Source: JARRKU01 sp963675565
GTDB taxonomy: Bacteria > Desulfobacterota > Desulfobacteria > Desulfobacterales > Desulfosarcinaceae
Direction of reading: 5' to 3'
Assembly: GCA_963675565.2 (NCBI GenBank)
Contig: CAXXYD010000002.1
Span: 1 to 64,000, forward strand
Length of the DNA stretch: 64,000 nucleotides
The notes under the pieces were generated by a model. The model saw only the letters and a list, made by a program, of their open reading frames with translations, had not been told where the DNA came from and did no database searches. Positions 54,881 through 63,013 of the stretch are shown piece after piece. A program made the position numbers and the translations under genes. Numbering within the stretch: position 1 is the first letter of the stretch; each line of letters begins with the position of its first letter.

Positions 54881-57529
54881 CTATTTTATAGCCTCCAGCA
54901 CCTTTTCAGGAGTTGCCGGAAGGTTGAAAATCCGCGCACCACAGGCATTGTATATAGCGTTAGTTACCGCCGGTGCGGTGACCACCATGCTCATTTCCCC
55001 CACGCCGACCGAGCCTAAAGTCCCTTTTATCCGAGGGGTCTCATTGATAATGATATCCATGTCGAAGGATGTCTTCATAGTGGGAAATTTGAAAGTCTTC
55101 CAGTCTTTCGACTCTCCGTGAATGTATTCTTCGCGCAGGGCCCAGCCCACTCCCTGGTCCATACCGCCATACAATTGTCCTTTGAAGTTCTGGGGATTGA
55201 TCACCGGGCCTGCATCAACGGCCGTAGTCATTCTGCACACCCGTGCCTCGCCGGTTCTGGTATCCACTTCCACTTCAGCCATCTGAATAGCGAAAACACG
55301 CGACTCAAAGGAAGCGCCCTGACCTTTTTCCGGATCCAGAGGACCTTCTTCAATGGTTTTCCTGGTGCCCATAAAACAGATTGGGATACCCGACGCCTTG
55401 AGGCCTTCGTAGGTCGTCGTTCCGGCGTCTTTCATGGCCTTTTGCATTTGCTCAATGGCATTGACCAGTGAGCCTCCGGCCATGTATGTCATCCGACTGG
55501 CTGCAGACGGCCCCATTTCCATGGTGCGGTCGGTATCGCGGGTCACCAGGCGTATTTTGTTCAGCGATATGCCTGTCAAATGAGATGCGATCTGTGTTAG
55601 CATGGAATCATTGCCTTCACCCGGATCCGCCACAGCAGCATAAATGGTCATCCCGTCATCTTCATTCAATTCCACGGCTACCTGGGCTGTGTCGCCGGGG
55701 TGACCTATGCCGAAAGCGTGGGCGGCAATGCCGACACCCCGTTTTAGGGTTTCATGCGAAAAGGCGGCTGCTTCGTTTTTGGCCCGCTCGTATGCCGGTT
55801 TGATGGCATCGCATAATTGTGGGAACGGCCACTCATCGTACACCATACCCGTGGAACAGCTCTGGCCCGGCTGCAATGAGTTGTGCTTGCGGAACTCCAA
55901 GGGGTCCATACCGATCTTTTCGGCCAGCATGTCCATGGCCGATTCCAGGGCAAAGGCGACCTGCGGCACCCCGGCGCCTCGAGCAGCGCCACCGGCCGGA
56001 TTGTTGGTATACACCAGTTTGACCAGCGCATCGACGTTGGGAATATTATAGGCGCTGGAAAGCATCCACAACGAACGCGTGATCACGTAAATACCGATGA
56101 CCATGTAAGCCCCGTTATCCACGACGTAATTGTTCAGGAAGGCCGTCAGGTTCCTGTCTTTGTCGGCGGCCAGAGTGACCTCGAACTGCATGGCGTGTCG
56201 CTTGGTGGACAGCACCATAGACTCTTCGAGACTGGGAATATATCGGATCGGGCGTTTGAAATGAAGGGCTGCGGCAGCGGCAATGGCCTCCGTATTCATG
56301 GCTGCCTTCTGTCCGAACTGCCCCCCGGAGTAAGCCTCTTCATAACGTATATTCTCAAATCCTAATGCATTCTTCAGGTTGGCCATATGAAGGTGGATCT
56401 CGATGCTTCTGCCCACCACCACCAGTTGAGTGTCGTCCCCCTCGCCTTCAAGATAGGCCACCGTGGCTTCAGGCTCCAGTGGAGCTTGGTGGTTGCACTG
56501 TGTGCTGAACTCGGCCTGCACCACGGTAGCAGCCTTTCCGAGGGCCTTTTTGGCATCTCCCTTGATATGCGGCTGGACGAAACACACATTGGGAAATTCT
56601 GCATGAATCTGCACAGCATCGTCGGCCATGGCCTGTTCCGGGCTTTTATAGACCGGCAAAGGGTTGTACTTCACTATTACCGCTTCTGCCGCTGCCTGTG
56701 CTTCGGCTTTGGTACGCGCCGCTATGACAACAATTGGATCCCCAAGCACATGGACTTTATCTTCACAGAGTATGGGCTGGTCAGCGAAAAGAATCTTGAT
56801 ACGGTTATCGCCCTTGATGTCTTTGCAAGTCATGGCGCCCATAACGCCGGGCATTTTCTCTGCCGCTGAGGTGTCCACGGATTCTATGTTGGCGTGTGCC
56901 TGAGTGCTCCGCACAACGGCGATCTCAAGAGCGTCCTGCAGTTTGATATCAGCGGAGAACTCGGCCACGCCGCAGGCCTTGATCAGACCGGAAGGGCGTG
57001 GATGAGAAACACCAAGTTTCGGGCCGTCACGATCCGGCCGCACCTGATCGGGATTGACTTCGCCACGGATAAATCGGCCGGCCAACTGCACCGCCTCGAC
57101 CAGTGAATTGTAACCGGTGCAACGACACAGGTTGTGAGTCAACGCTTTTTTGATTTCATCAACACTCGGGTCGGAATTTCGATCTAAAAGCGCCTTGGCC
57201 GCCATAATCACGCCTGGTGTACAGAAGCCGCATTGAATGGCGCCGGCCAAAACAAAAGCCTCCTGAATCAGGTGGGGATTGTCCGGTGTCCCCAAGCCCT
57301 CAACGGTAATGACATCGGCGCCTTCAAGTCTAACCACCTTTTGAAGACAGGACCGTATGGCTTTTCCGTTGACAATTACCGTACAGGCGCCGCATTGCCC
57401 CTTGCGGTCACAAGACTGTTTTGCCCCTGTCAGATTCAAATCTTCGCGCAGCAGGTCCAGCAACACACGGTCCTTATCTACCACAAACTGCCTGGCACGA
57501 CCGTTGATCACCATATTTATTCGCTTCAT
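54881..57529 (-). CDS. mop: Molybdenum aldehyde oxidoreductase (Mop-type, xanthine oxidase family)
   Basis: This 882-residue single-chain enzyme is close in length to Desulfovibrio Mop (907). Residues 1-75 form a plant-type [2Fe-2S] domain with Cys40, 46, 49 and 61. Residues 80-155 form the second [2Fe-2S] domain with Cys100, 103, 135 and 137 (QCGFC, LCRCTG). The rest is the molybdopterin domain, with GGQFGQKA, GGAARGAG and catalytic Glu845 in GSVGVGEMS. It oxidises aldehydes or related substrates using water at a molybdenum centre. The absence of an FAD domain implies ferredoxin- or flavodoxin-linked electron transfer. XdhC at 31 kb may mature it. Operator-like repeats fill its leader. Confidence 0.92.
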   Translation of the reverse strand: MKRINMVINGRARQFVVDKDRVLLDLLREDLNLTGAKQSCDRKGQCGACTVIVNGKAIRSCLQKVVRLEGADVITVEGLGTPDNPHLIQEAFVLAGAIQCGFCTPGVIMAAKALLDRNSDPSVDEIKKALTHNLCRCTGYNSLVEAVQLAGRFIRGEVNPDQVRPDRDGPKLGVSHPRPSGLIKACGVAEFSADIKLQDALEIAVVRSTQAHANIESVDTSAAEKMPGVMGAMTCKDIKGDNRIKILFADQPILCEDKVHVLGDPIVVIAARTKAEAQAAAEAVIVKYNPLPVYKSPEQAMADDAVQIHAEFPNVCFVQPHIKGDAKKALGKAATVVQAEFSTQCNHQAPLEPEATVAYLEGEGDDTQLVVVGRSIEIHLHMANLKNALGFENIRYEEAYSGGQFGQKAAMNTEAIAAAAALHFKRPIRYIPSLEESMVLSTKRHAMQFEVTLAADKDRNLTAFLNNYVVDNGAYMVIGIYVITRSLWMLSSAYNIPNVDALVKLVYTNNPAGGAARGAGVPQVAFALESAMDMLAEKIGMDPLEFRKHNSLQPGQSCSTGMVYDEWPFPQLCDAIKPAYERAKNEAAAFSHETLKRGVGIAAHAFGIGHPGDTAQVAVELNEDDGMTIYAAVADPGEGNDSMLTQIASHLTGISLNKIRLVTRDTDRTMEMGPSAASRMTYMAGGSLVNAIEQMQKAMKDAGTTTYEGLKASGIPICFMGTRKTIEEGPLDPEKGQGASFESRVFAIQMAEVEVDTRTGEARVCRMTTAVDAGPVINPQNFKGQLYGGMDQGVGWALREEYIHGESKDWKTFKFPTMKTSFDMDIIINETPRIKGTLGSVGVGEMSMVVTAPAVTNAIYNACGARIFNLPATPEKVLEAIK

Positions 57530-57547
57530 GCATTTCTCCTTGATCTT

Positions 57548-57642
57548 CGGTTTAAGTCCCCTGTGGTCTTAAACCGTTTGAAACAGCGAAGTTATCTTCT
57601 CCTTTTTCTATGATCAGCTTCCGGTTTAAACCATAGAAAAAG
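57548..57642. promoter_or_regulatory. Cluster of GGTTTAA inverted repeats upstream of mop
   Basis: CGGTTTAAG (57548-57556) and CTTAAACCG (57568-57576) form a perfect 9-bp inverted repeat with an 11-nt spacer. GGTTTAAACC (57623-57632) is a perfect 10-bp palindrome with the same core. The second is also enclosed by CTTTTTCTATG and CATAGAAAAAG (57602-57612, 57632-57642). These look like binding sites for one dimeric regulator, most simply the adjacent TetR protein. Confidence 0.55.
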
Positions 57643-57685
57643 ATATTTTGTTTTGGTGCTCGATATTCACTCAGGCCATGCGTTA

Positions 57686-58297
57686 CTAGTCTTTTCGAAC
57701 ATTAGGCGGGGCACACTTCTCCTCTTTGAGGATACCAAAAAACAACCCGTTCGTCATCTGGTCGATAATTTCGTCCAGTTTTAAAATGCCATTCTTCTTG
57801 TACCAGAGCGGACACCAGTTTATCATCCCCATGATAATGAGGTTTGCAGTCTGAGGGTGGATTTCACTCATACACCCACAGTCCTTAATTCTTTTGATTT
57901 CATTGTTGAAAATTTCGTAGATTTCTTTTTGCCGGGAAAGGCTTTGCTTTTTTTGGTATCCCGTAAGCTTGTCGGTACTCCAAATTACGACTTTTGTGGT
58001 ATGATAGTTTTCGATGGAATACCTGACATAACTCTTAATCATCTCCGTCAGCCGTTCTATTGGCACGATATCTTTGTCTTTAATTCCCCTTAAAATATTA
58101 ACCAGCCCAAGCTCCGCGCGCTCAATAATGACGGATAAAAGATCCTTTTTACTTTTAAAATAGTAATAGAGCAGCGCTGAGTTGACATTTGCTGCTTCCG
58201 CAATTTCTTTTGTAGTTGTTTCGGTAAACCCTTTTTCAGCAAATCTCTCGGTTGCTTTGGCAATCAGAAGCTCCCTGATATCCTTTTTTTGCGCCAT
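57686..58297 (-). CDS. TetR-family regulator
   Basis: This 203-residue protein has an N-terminal TetR helix-turn-helix (ATERFAEKGFTETTTKEIAE, NVNSALLYYYFKSKKDLL) and a C-terminal helical ligand domain with a Cys-rich stretch (IKDCGCMSEI, MINWCPLWY). It probably represses the mop gene directly downstream, 156 nt away, and possibly the acyl-CoA dehydrogenase/TRAP operon upstream. Fatty-acyl-CoA-responsive TetR proteins of this layout are common. Confidence 0.87.
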   Translation of the reverse strand: MAQKKDIRELLIAKATERFAEKGFTETTTKEIAEAANVNSALLYYYFKSKKDLLSVIIERAELGLVNILRGIKDKDIVPIERLTEMIKSYVRYSIENYHTTKVVIWSTDKLTGYQKKQSLSRQKEIYEIFNNEIKRIKDCGCMSEIHPQTANLIIMGMINWCPLWYKKNGILKLDEIIDQMTNGLFFGILKEEKCAPPNVRKD

Positions 58298-58583
58298 TTT
58301 CTTTTTCCTAATGTAGTTTGGCCTTTACCGCAATGGCTAAGCCGGAAACGACTTTTGGCTTAATTCTGGTCAATCCGTATATTTTATACAATGCTGTTGC
58401 CAACGCTTAAGAATTTACTGTAATTTATATCAAATTTTGTTATATATCAATGCCTAAGTTTTTTAGGAAATCACCTTTCTGCCTGTTTTATAATAACTAT
58501 CCTGGCAATTTGGAAACCATCCGTCTCGGTACCGACTTTGCTTCTACAACGTCTGATACGGACACATTCTTTGAGACAGTATG

Positions 58584-59699
58584 TTAACTCTTTTCAATAA
58601 TCCTAAGCTTTGCGGTCTCCTGGCCAATCCCAAAGCAGTTTAAAAATTGGGCATCTCGATAGAGCCGTTCAATTCCAGTTTCTTTTATATAACCAAAACC
58701 TCCATGTATCTGAAGCGTTTCGCTTGCGGCAACGACTGCCATTTCTTTTGCGAACAGACTTAATATGGCCGGCATCTTTTGGTCATACCTGTCGTTTTGC
58801 ATTTCTTCGGCCATTTTGTAGCTGAGGCTTTTGCAAATCTCTAACTTGCTGATCATTTCGGAAAGCTTATATTTAACGAGTTGGAAATGGTTGATCGGCT
58901 TGCCGAACTGAACTCTCTTGCTGGAGTATTTTTTCGCACGATCGAGGCAAGCCTCCGTCAAACCAATGGCTTGTGCACATGTATACAGGCACAAAAGATC
59001 TGTAAACGAATTTAACTGTTCATTGCCCTGATTTTCAATCCCGACGATGCATTCTTTGCCTGCCTTAACATTTTCTATCCTGAGATTTCCAATGTCGGTG
59101 GACCTAACCCCAAGCTTACCCTCCATTTTCTCTGCCGAAATACCTTTTTGATCCTTATCGAGCAGGAAAGCGGCTCTTTTATCCTCACCCGCTTCATTTC
59201 CACTTGCTGATGCAAAAACGAGGACCTTATCGAAAAGGGTTCCGTGAAGAACAAAGGAATAGCTGCCATTTAGTACATAGTTTTGATCATCGCACTTATC
59301 AAATGTCACCCCATTTTCCAGCGAACGATAGTCTACGCATGCTCCGAGAATGAGCTTTCCATCGGCAATCTTGGGCAAAAAATCTCTTTTTTGCTCTTCA
59401 TCTGCATATTTCAACAGGATTTCAGATCCTAGGGATGAAAAAAGAATGTTTCCGCATCCTGCATCAACCTTCCAGAATTCTTCCAATACGAGCATCTGCT
59501 CTATCAATCCCAGGCCGCCGCCTTCATATGCTTCATCTATTGAAATACCGATAAAACCGAGTTGGGTTGCTTTCTTGAATAATTTTTTTGGATACGTCTC
59601 GCTCTTATCACCATCATCGGCAAATAAATCGAACTCCTTTTGAGCGAATTCTTTTGCCGCACGCTTTATATCTTTTTGTTGCTTCGTGAGTTCAGTCAT
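58584..59699 (-). CDS. Acyl-CoA dehydrogenase-like subunit lacking the usual catalytic Glu
   Basis: This 371-residue acyl-CoA dehydrogenase-fold protein has recognisable N- and C-terminal motifs (LGFIGISIDEAYEGGGLGL, QIHGGFGYIKETGIERLYRD). At the conserved YEGTxE site it reads CFGIGQET, placing Gly357 where the base Glu normally lies. The second common FAD/substrate motif (TEPxAGSD) is also replaced by GACVDYRSLENG. It is probably a non-catalytic or altered partner of the acyl-CoA dehydrogenase encoded 30 nt upstream, as in heteromeric enzymes of steroid side-chain degradation. Confidence 0.85.
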   Translation of the reverse strand: MTELTKQQKDIKRAAKEFAQKEFDLFADDGDKSETYPKKLFKKATQLGFIGISIDEAYEGGGLGLIEQMLVLEEFWKVDAGCGNILFSSLGSEILLKYADEEQKRDFLPKIADGKLILGACVDYRSLENGVTFDKCDDQNYVLNGSYSFVLHGTLFDKVLVFASASGNEAGEDKRAAFLLDKDQKGISAEKMEGKLGVRSTDIGNLRIENVKAGKECIVGIENQGNEQLNSFTDLLCLYTCAQAIGLTEACLDRAKKYSSKRVQFGKPINHFQLVKYKLSEMISKLEICKSLSYKMAEEMQNDRYDQKMPAILSLFAKEMAVVAASETLQIHGGFGYIKETGIERLYRDAQFLNCFGIGQETAKLRIIEKS

Positions 59700-59728
59700 A
59701 TTGAAACACCCCTTCTGTGCATTCCTGA

Positions 59729-60892
59729 TTATTTCCCAAGTTGACCGGGTTTAGCCAGTTTAAGACCTTTAGCAATGTTTTCCTTTTGTATTTCAGACGT
59801 TCCGTCAGCTATGGTAAAAACCGGCGAGTCAAGAAAGAAAGTAGCAGCCAAACCATTCTTATAATATCCCTCTGGCCCTAACATCCGCATAGTCTCTTTT
59901 GTGACCTTCTTTGCCAGATTGGTAGCATAATATTTGGCCATAGCGGCTTCTTTTCTGTTGTTTTGCTTTCTATCCTGCAAAGTTGCCGCCCGATAAATTA
60001 GAAGCCCGGCCGCCTCAATTTCCGTTGCGAGGTCGGAGATCTCACATCGGATGCCCTGTTGGTCGATCAGGGGCCTTTCACCGATTTTCACATTTCTGCT
60101 GTGTTCGATGGCCAACTGTAAAGCAGCCTGGCAGACGCCGTATGCTGTGGCTGCCAGAATGATCCGGGTAAAGTTGATACTGCTGAATGCGGCATTGAAT
60201 CCTTTGCCCACGCTTCCGATAATACTGGATTCCGGGACGACCACATCGTTTAAGTAAACTTCTGCCGTATCCTGGCAGGTCCATCCCATTTTATCGAATT
60301 TTTCTCCAACCTTCATCCCAGCAGTGTCTTTTTCAAGAAGAAACGCCGTGAATTCCTTGCGTGGACCTTCCGGATTTGTATTTGTGATGATAATGAAAAT
60401 ATTTGCGACCGATGCGTTTGTACAGAAGGTTTTGCTTCCGTTGATTCTGTAGTTTCCCCCTTCTTTTATTGCAATCGTCTCGATATTTGTTAGATCCGAT
60501 CCTGCATTCGGTTCCGTCGCACCAAAGGCAGTTATAGTTTCCCCCGTAGCAACGCCGTGCAGATAGGTTTCTTTCTGTTCTTCATTTCCGAGATCTAGAA
60601 TCAAGAAAGGACCTGTCATTCCGGCTGTTGTTACTGTCCCTGCCACACCTGAACTCAGCTTTGCCATTTCTTCAATTAAAATGGCACATCGCAAACAATC
60701 ATATTCTTGTCCGCCGAAATGTTTTGGAAAATTTAGAGCCAGAAGTCGATCTTTGGCAAGCTTCTTATAAAAACCCATCGGAAAAGAATGAGCACCCTCG
60801 ATTTCCTTAACGTATGGTTTTAACTCCTTTTCCAAATATTCGGCGATATAATTCTTAAACTCTAATTGCGCTTCTGTGAGCAGTGTTTTCAT
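59729..60892 (-). CDS. Acyl-CoA dehydrogenase with Asp at the catalytic position
   Basis: This 387-residue protein has AFGATEPNAGSDLTN, NGSKTFCTNASVAN and MLGPEGYYKNG. The usual YEGTSE is IADGTSEIQ here, placing Asp363 at the base position. Asp bases are known in cyclohexanecarboxyl-CoA and cyclohexene-carboxyl-CoA dehydrogenases, so an alicyclic or otherwise unusual acyl-CoA is plausible. It lies between the TRAP transporter genes and its partner gene. Confidence 0.88.
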   Translation of the reverse strand: MKTLLTEAQLEFKNYIAEYLEKELKPYVKEIEGAHSFPMGFYKKLAKDRLLALNFPKHFGGQEYDCLRCAILIEEMAKLSSGVAGTVTTAGMTGPFLILDLGNEEQKETYLHGVATGETITAFGATEPNAGSDLTNIETIAIKEGGNYRINGSKTFCTNASVANIFIIITNTNPEGPRKEFTAFLLEKDTAGMKVGEKFDKMGWTCQDTAEVYLNDVVVPESSIIGSVGKGFNAAFSSINFTRIILAATAYGVCQAALQLAIEHSRNVKIGERPLIDQQGIRCEISDLATEIEAAGLLIYRAATLQDRKQNNRKEAAMAKYYATNLAKKVTKETMRMLGPEGYYKNGLAATFFLDSPVFTIADGTSEIQKENIAKGLKLAKPGQLGK

Positions 60893-60940
60893 GATTGTCC
60901 TTTCCAGCGTAAATTTTGTTTCTTCTACCTGTTTTTACAT

Positions 60941-62230
60941 TCATATAAATAGAAGGACGAGATTCGGGTATATAACCAAAATCAGGATAGTTAAAATCAT
61001 CATCACTAAATATGGAAAAATTGATTTGAACAGCTTTTCTATCGGTATCTCCTGATATATCCCTTTTATTATATATATATTCATGCCTACCGGTGGTGTT
61101 ATCATTCCGACCTCGGCCACAAGAACAACGATAATGCCGAACCATACCGGACTGTATCCGAGAAACAGAACAATTGGCAAATAAATCGGAATTGTAAGTA
61201 AGATCATGGACATTGCATCAAGAAAACATCCCAGGATAAAGTAGGATATGATGATTAGGGTTATAATGACGATCGGCTTCATGTTATAGGCGAGTACCAT
61301 GTCCGCCATTTGCATTGGAATTGTGCTTATGGTTAAAAAGCTGTTAAACATAAAAGAGCCGATGATAATTGTGAAAATCATCCCGGAACTCTCAAAAGTC
61401 TGTTTCAAAGCATTAATAAAAACTTGAAAGCTTAATTTTCGCCTTATCAGCGATAATACTATTGCTCCGAATGCCCCTACCGCTCCAGCTTCCGTTGGCG
61501 TAAACATTCCCACAATAAGGCCGATTATTACCAGAGCGATCAGCATCAGCATTTCCAAACAAAGCAACAACGATTTGAACTTATCGACCACTGAATATCG
61601 AATCCCTCTAGGCATAAGATTGGGTTTATAAAGAGAAAAGCAGAAAATGATGATGGTAAACAGAGCAGTGAGCATCAGCCCGGGTATGATACCTGCAATG
61701 AATAATTCTGAAATTGAGGTTTCGGTAATGATGCCGTAAACGATCAAGATACCGCTTGGTGGAATCAGTACGCCGAGTGTTCCGCCAGAGGCGACTGTTG
61801 CGCCCGCATATCCGAGGTCATATTTGTATTTACGCATCTCAGGAACCGCCACCGCACCCATTGTAATTGCCGTTGCTATGCTGGAGGCGCTGGCCGCGGC
61901 AAAAAGAGCGCAGGCCAAAATCGTTGCGATAGCGAGTCCTCCAGGTATTCTTCCCATCCAAGTATAACATAGATCATACAGCGTTTTTCCGAATCCGGAG
62001 CCAAGTATTACTCCTGCCATTAATAGAAAAAGGGGTAAAACGCAAAAATCATAATTTGATACAATTGTAATTGACGTAGACGTTAAAACGTTAATTGCTG
62101 CTGAAAAGTTTGTTACCAGCGTAAAGCCGAAAAAACCGATAAACATCATTGAAAAACCAACTGGGATGCCTGCCAGCAAAAGAACAAACAAGCACAAAAT
62201 ACCAATAAAACCGAAGGTAATCGGTTCCAT
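60941..62230 (-). CDS. dctM: TRAP transporter large membrane subunit (DctM)
   Basis: This 429-residue protein has about 12 hydrophobic segments and the family motifs AGIPVGFSMMFIGFFGF, ASSIATAITMGAVAVPEM, LGVLIPPSGILIVYGI and TEAGAVGAFGAI. It uses an ion gradient to import the ligand delivered by the binding protein. It starts 4 nt after the small-subunit stop codon. Confidence 0.94.
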   Translation of the reverse strand: MEPITFGFIGILCLFVLLLAGIPVGFSMMFIGFFGFTLVTNFSAAINVLTSTSITIVSNYDFCVLPLFLLMAGVILGSGFGKTLYDLCYTWMGRIPGGLAIATILACALFAAASASSIATAITMGAVAVPEMRKYKYDLGYAGATVASGGTLGVLIPPSGILIVYGIITETSISELFIAGIIPGLMLTALFTIIIFCFSLYKPNLMPRGIRYSVVDKFKSLLLCLEMLMLIALVIIGLIVGMFTPTEAGAVGAFGAIVLSLIRRKLSFQVFINALKQTFESSGMIFTIIIGSFMFNSFLTISTIPMQMADMVLAYNMKPIVIITLIIISYFILGCFLDAMSMILLTIPIYLPIVLFLGYSPVWFGIIVVLVAEVGMITPPVGMNIYIIKGIYQEIPIEKLFKSIFPYLVMMILTILILVIYPNLVLLFI

Positions 62231-62234
62231 AAAA

Positions 62235-62732
62235 TTAGCGACCTTTCTCTTTTCTTAACAATTGCAGCACGCCAATCGCCACCAAAGACAGCCAACTACT
62301 TGCCCATATAACTTTAAAAGGGAATAATGGCCAGTTCAAGATTTCGCTCTCTTCTCCTGAGTTGTAGCTGACTATAAAATCCAGATAAAGGGCATATAAT
62401 GTCAATGCACTTAGTAAAATAATGAATAAATAGGATAAAATTGAAAGTATCGTTTTTGCTTTTTTCTTTAGCCGCGTATAGATAAAATCGACAAATACGT
62501 TGCCTTTATTGAACTGCACATAAGGTATACAGAAGGATATAACGATCAAACCCGTTAACTTTGCAATTTCTACGGTTCCCAGGATTGGCTGACCGATAAT
62601 CATCCTAAGAAGGACATTCAAAACAATTGTCACCATCATGATAAGCAAGGCAACTGTGCTAAATATGAAGGGAAGGTAAAAAACAAACCTTAAAGGATCT
62701 CCTGACGAACTCTTAAATTTTAGACCCATCAT
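62235..62732 (-). CDS. dctQ: TRAP transporter small membrane subunit (DctQ)
   Basis: This 165-residue protein has four transmembrane helices and the DctQ pattern (GTVEIAKLTGLIVISFCIPY, KGNVFVDFIYTRL). It bridges binding protein and DctM. Start may be either of the first two Met codons. Confidence 0.9.
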   Translation of the reverse strand: MMGLKFKSSSGDPLRFVFYLPFIFSTVALLIMMVTIVLNVLLRMIIGQPILGTVEIAKLTGLIVISFCIPYVQFNKGNVFVDFIYTRLKKKAKTILSILSYLFIILLSALTLYALYLDFIVSYNSGEESEILNWPLFPFKVIWASSWLSLVAIGVLQLLRKEKGR

Positions 62733-63013
62733 TTAGCTTCACCCTTTCATTGCCGATGCGACATTGATTTATTTTCATTCAGCCTTCCGCAATTCAAGAT
62801 TGAGAGGCCTTCGAATCAATACAATGTGCCATGCAACTGCCCAACAGAACTTACTTGTTATAGCTTCTCTCTTGAAAATTAAAGTGCCCCTCTCAACATT
62901 TCAATCGAAATGAGTGCAACTCCATACATCCTTTCCAGCGATAAAATAGTTGTGAAAAAGGAGCACTTTAACTGGTTCATACTTATTGATTCATAATTCT
63001 TTTGGCAGAAATC

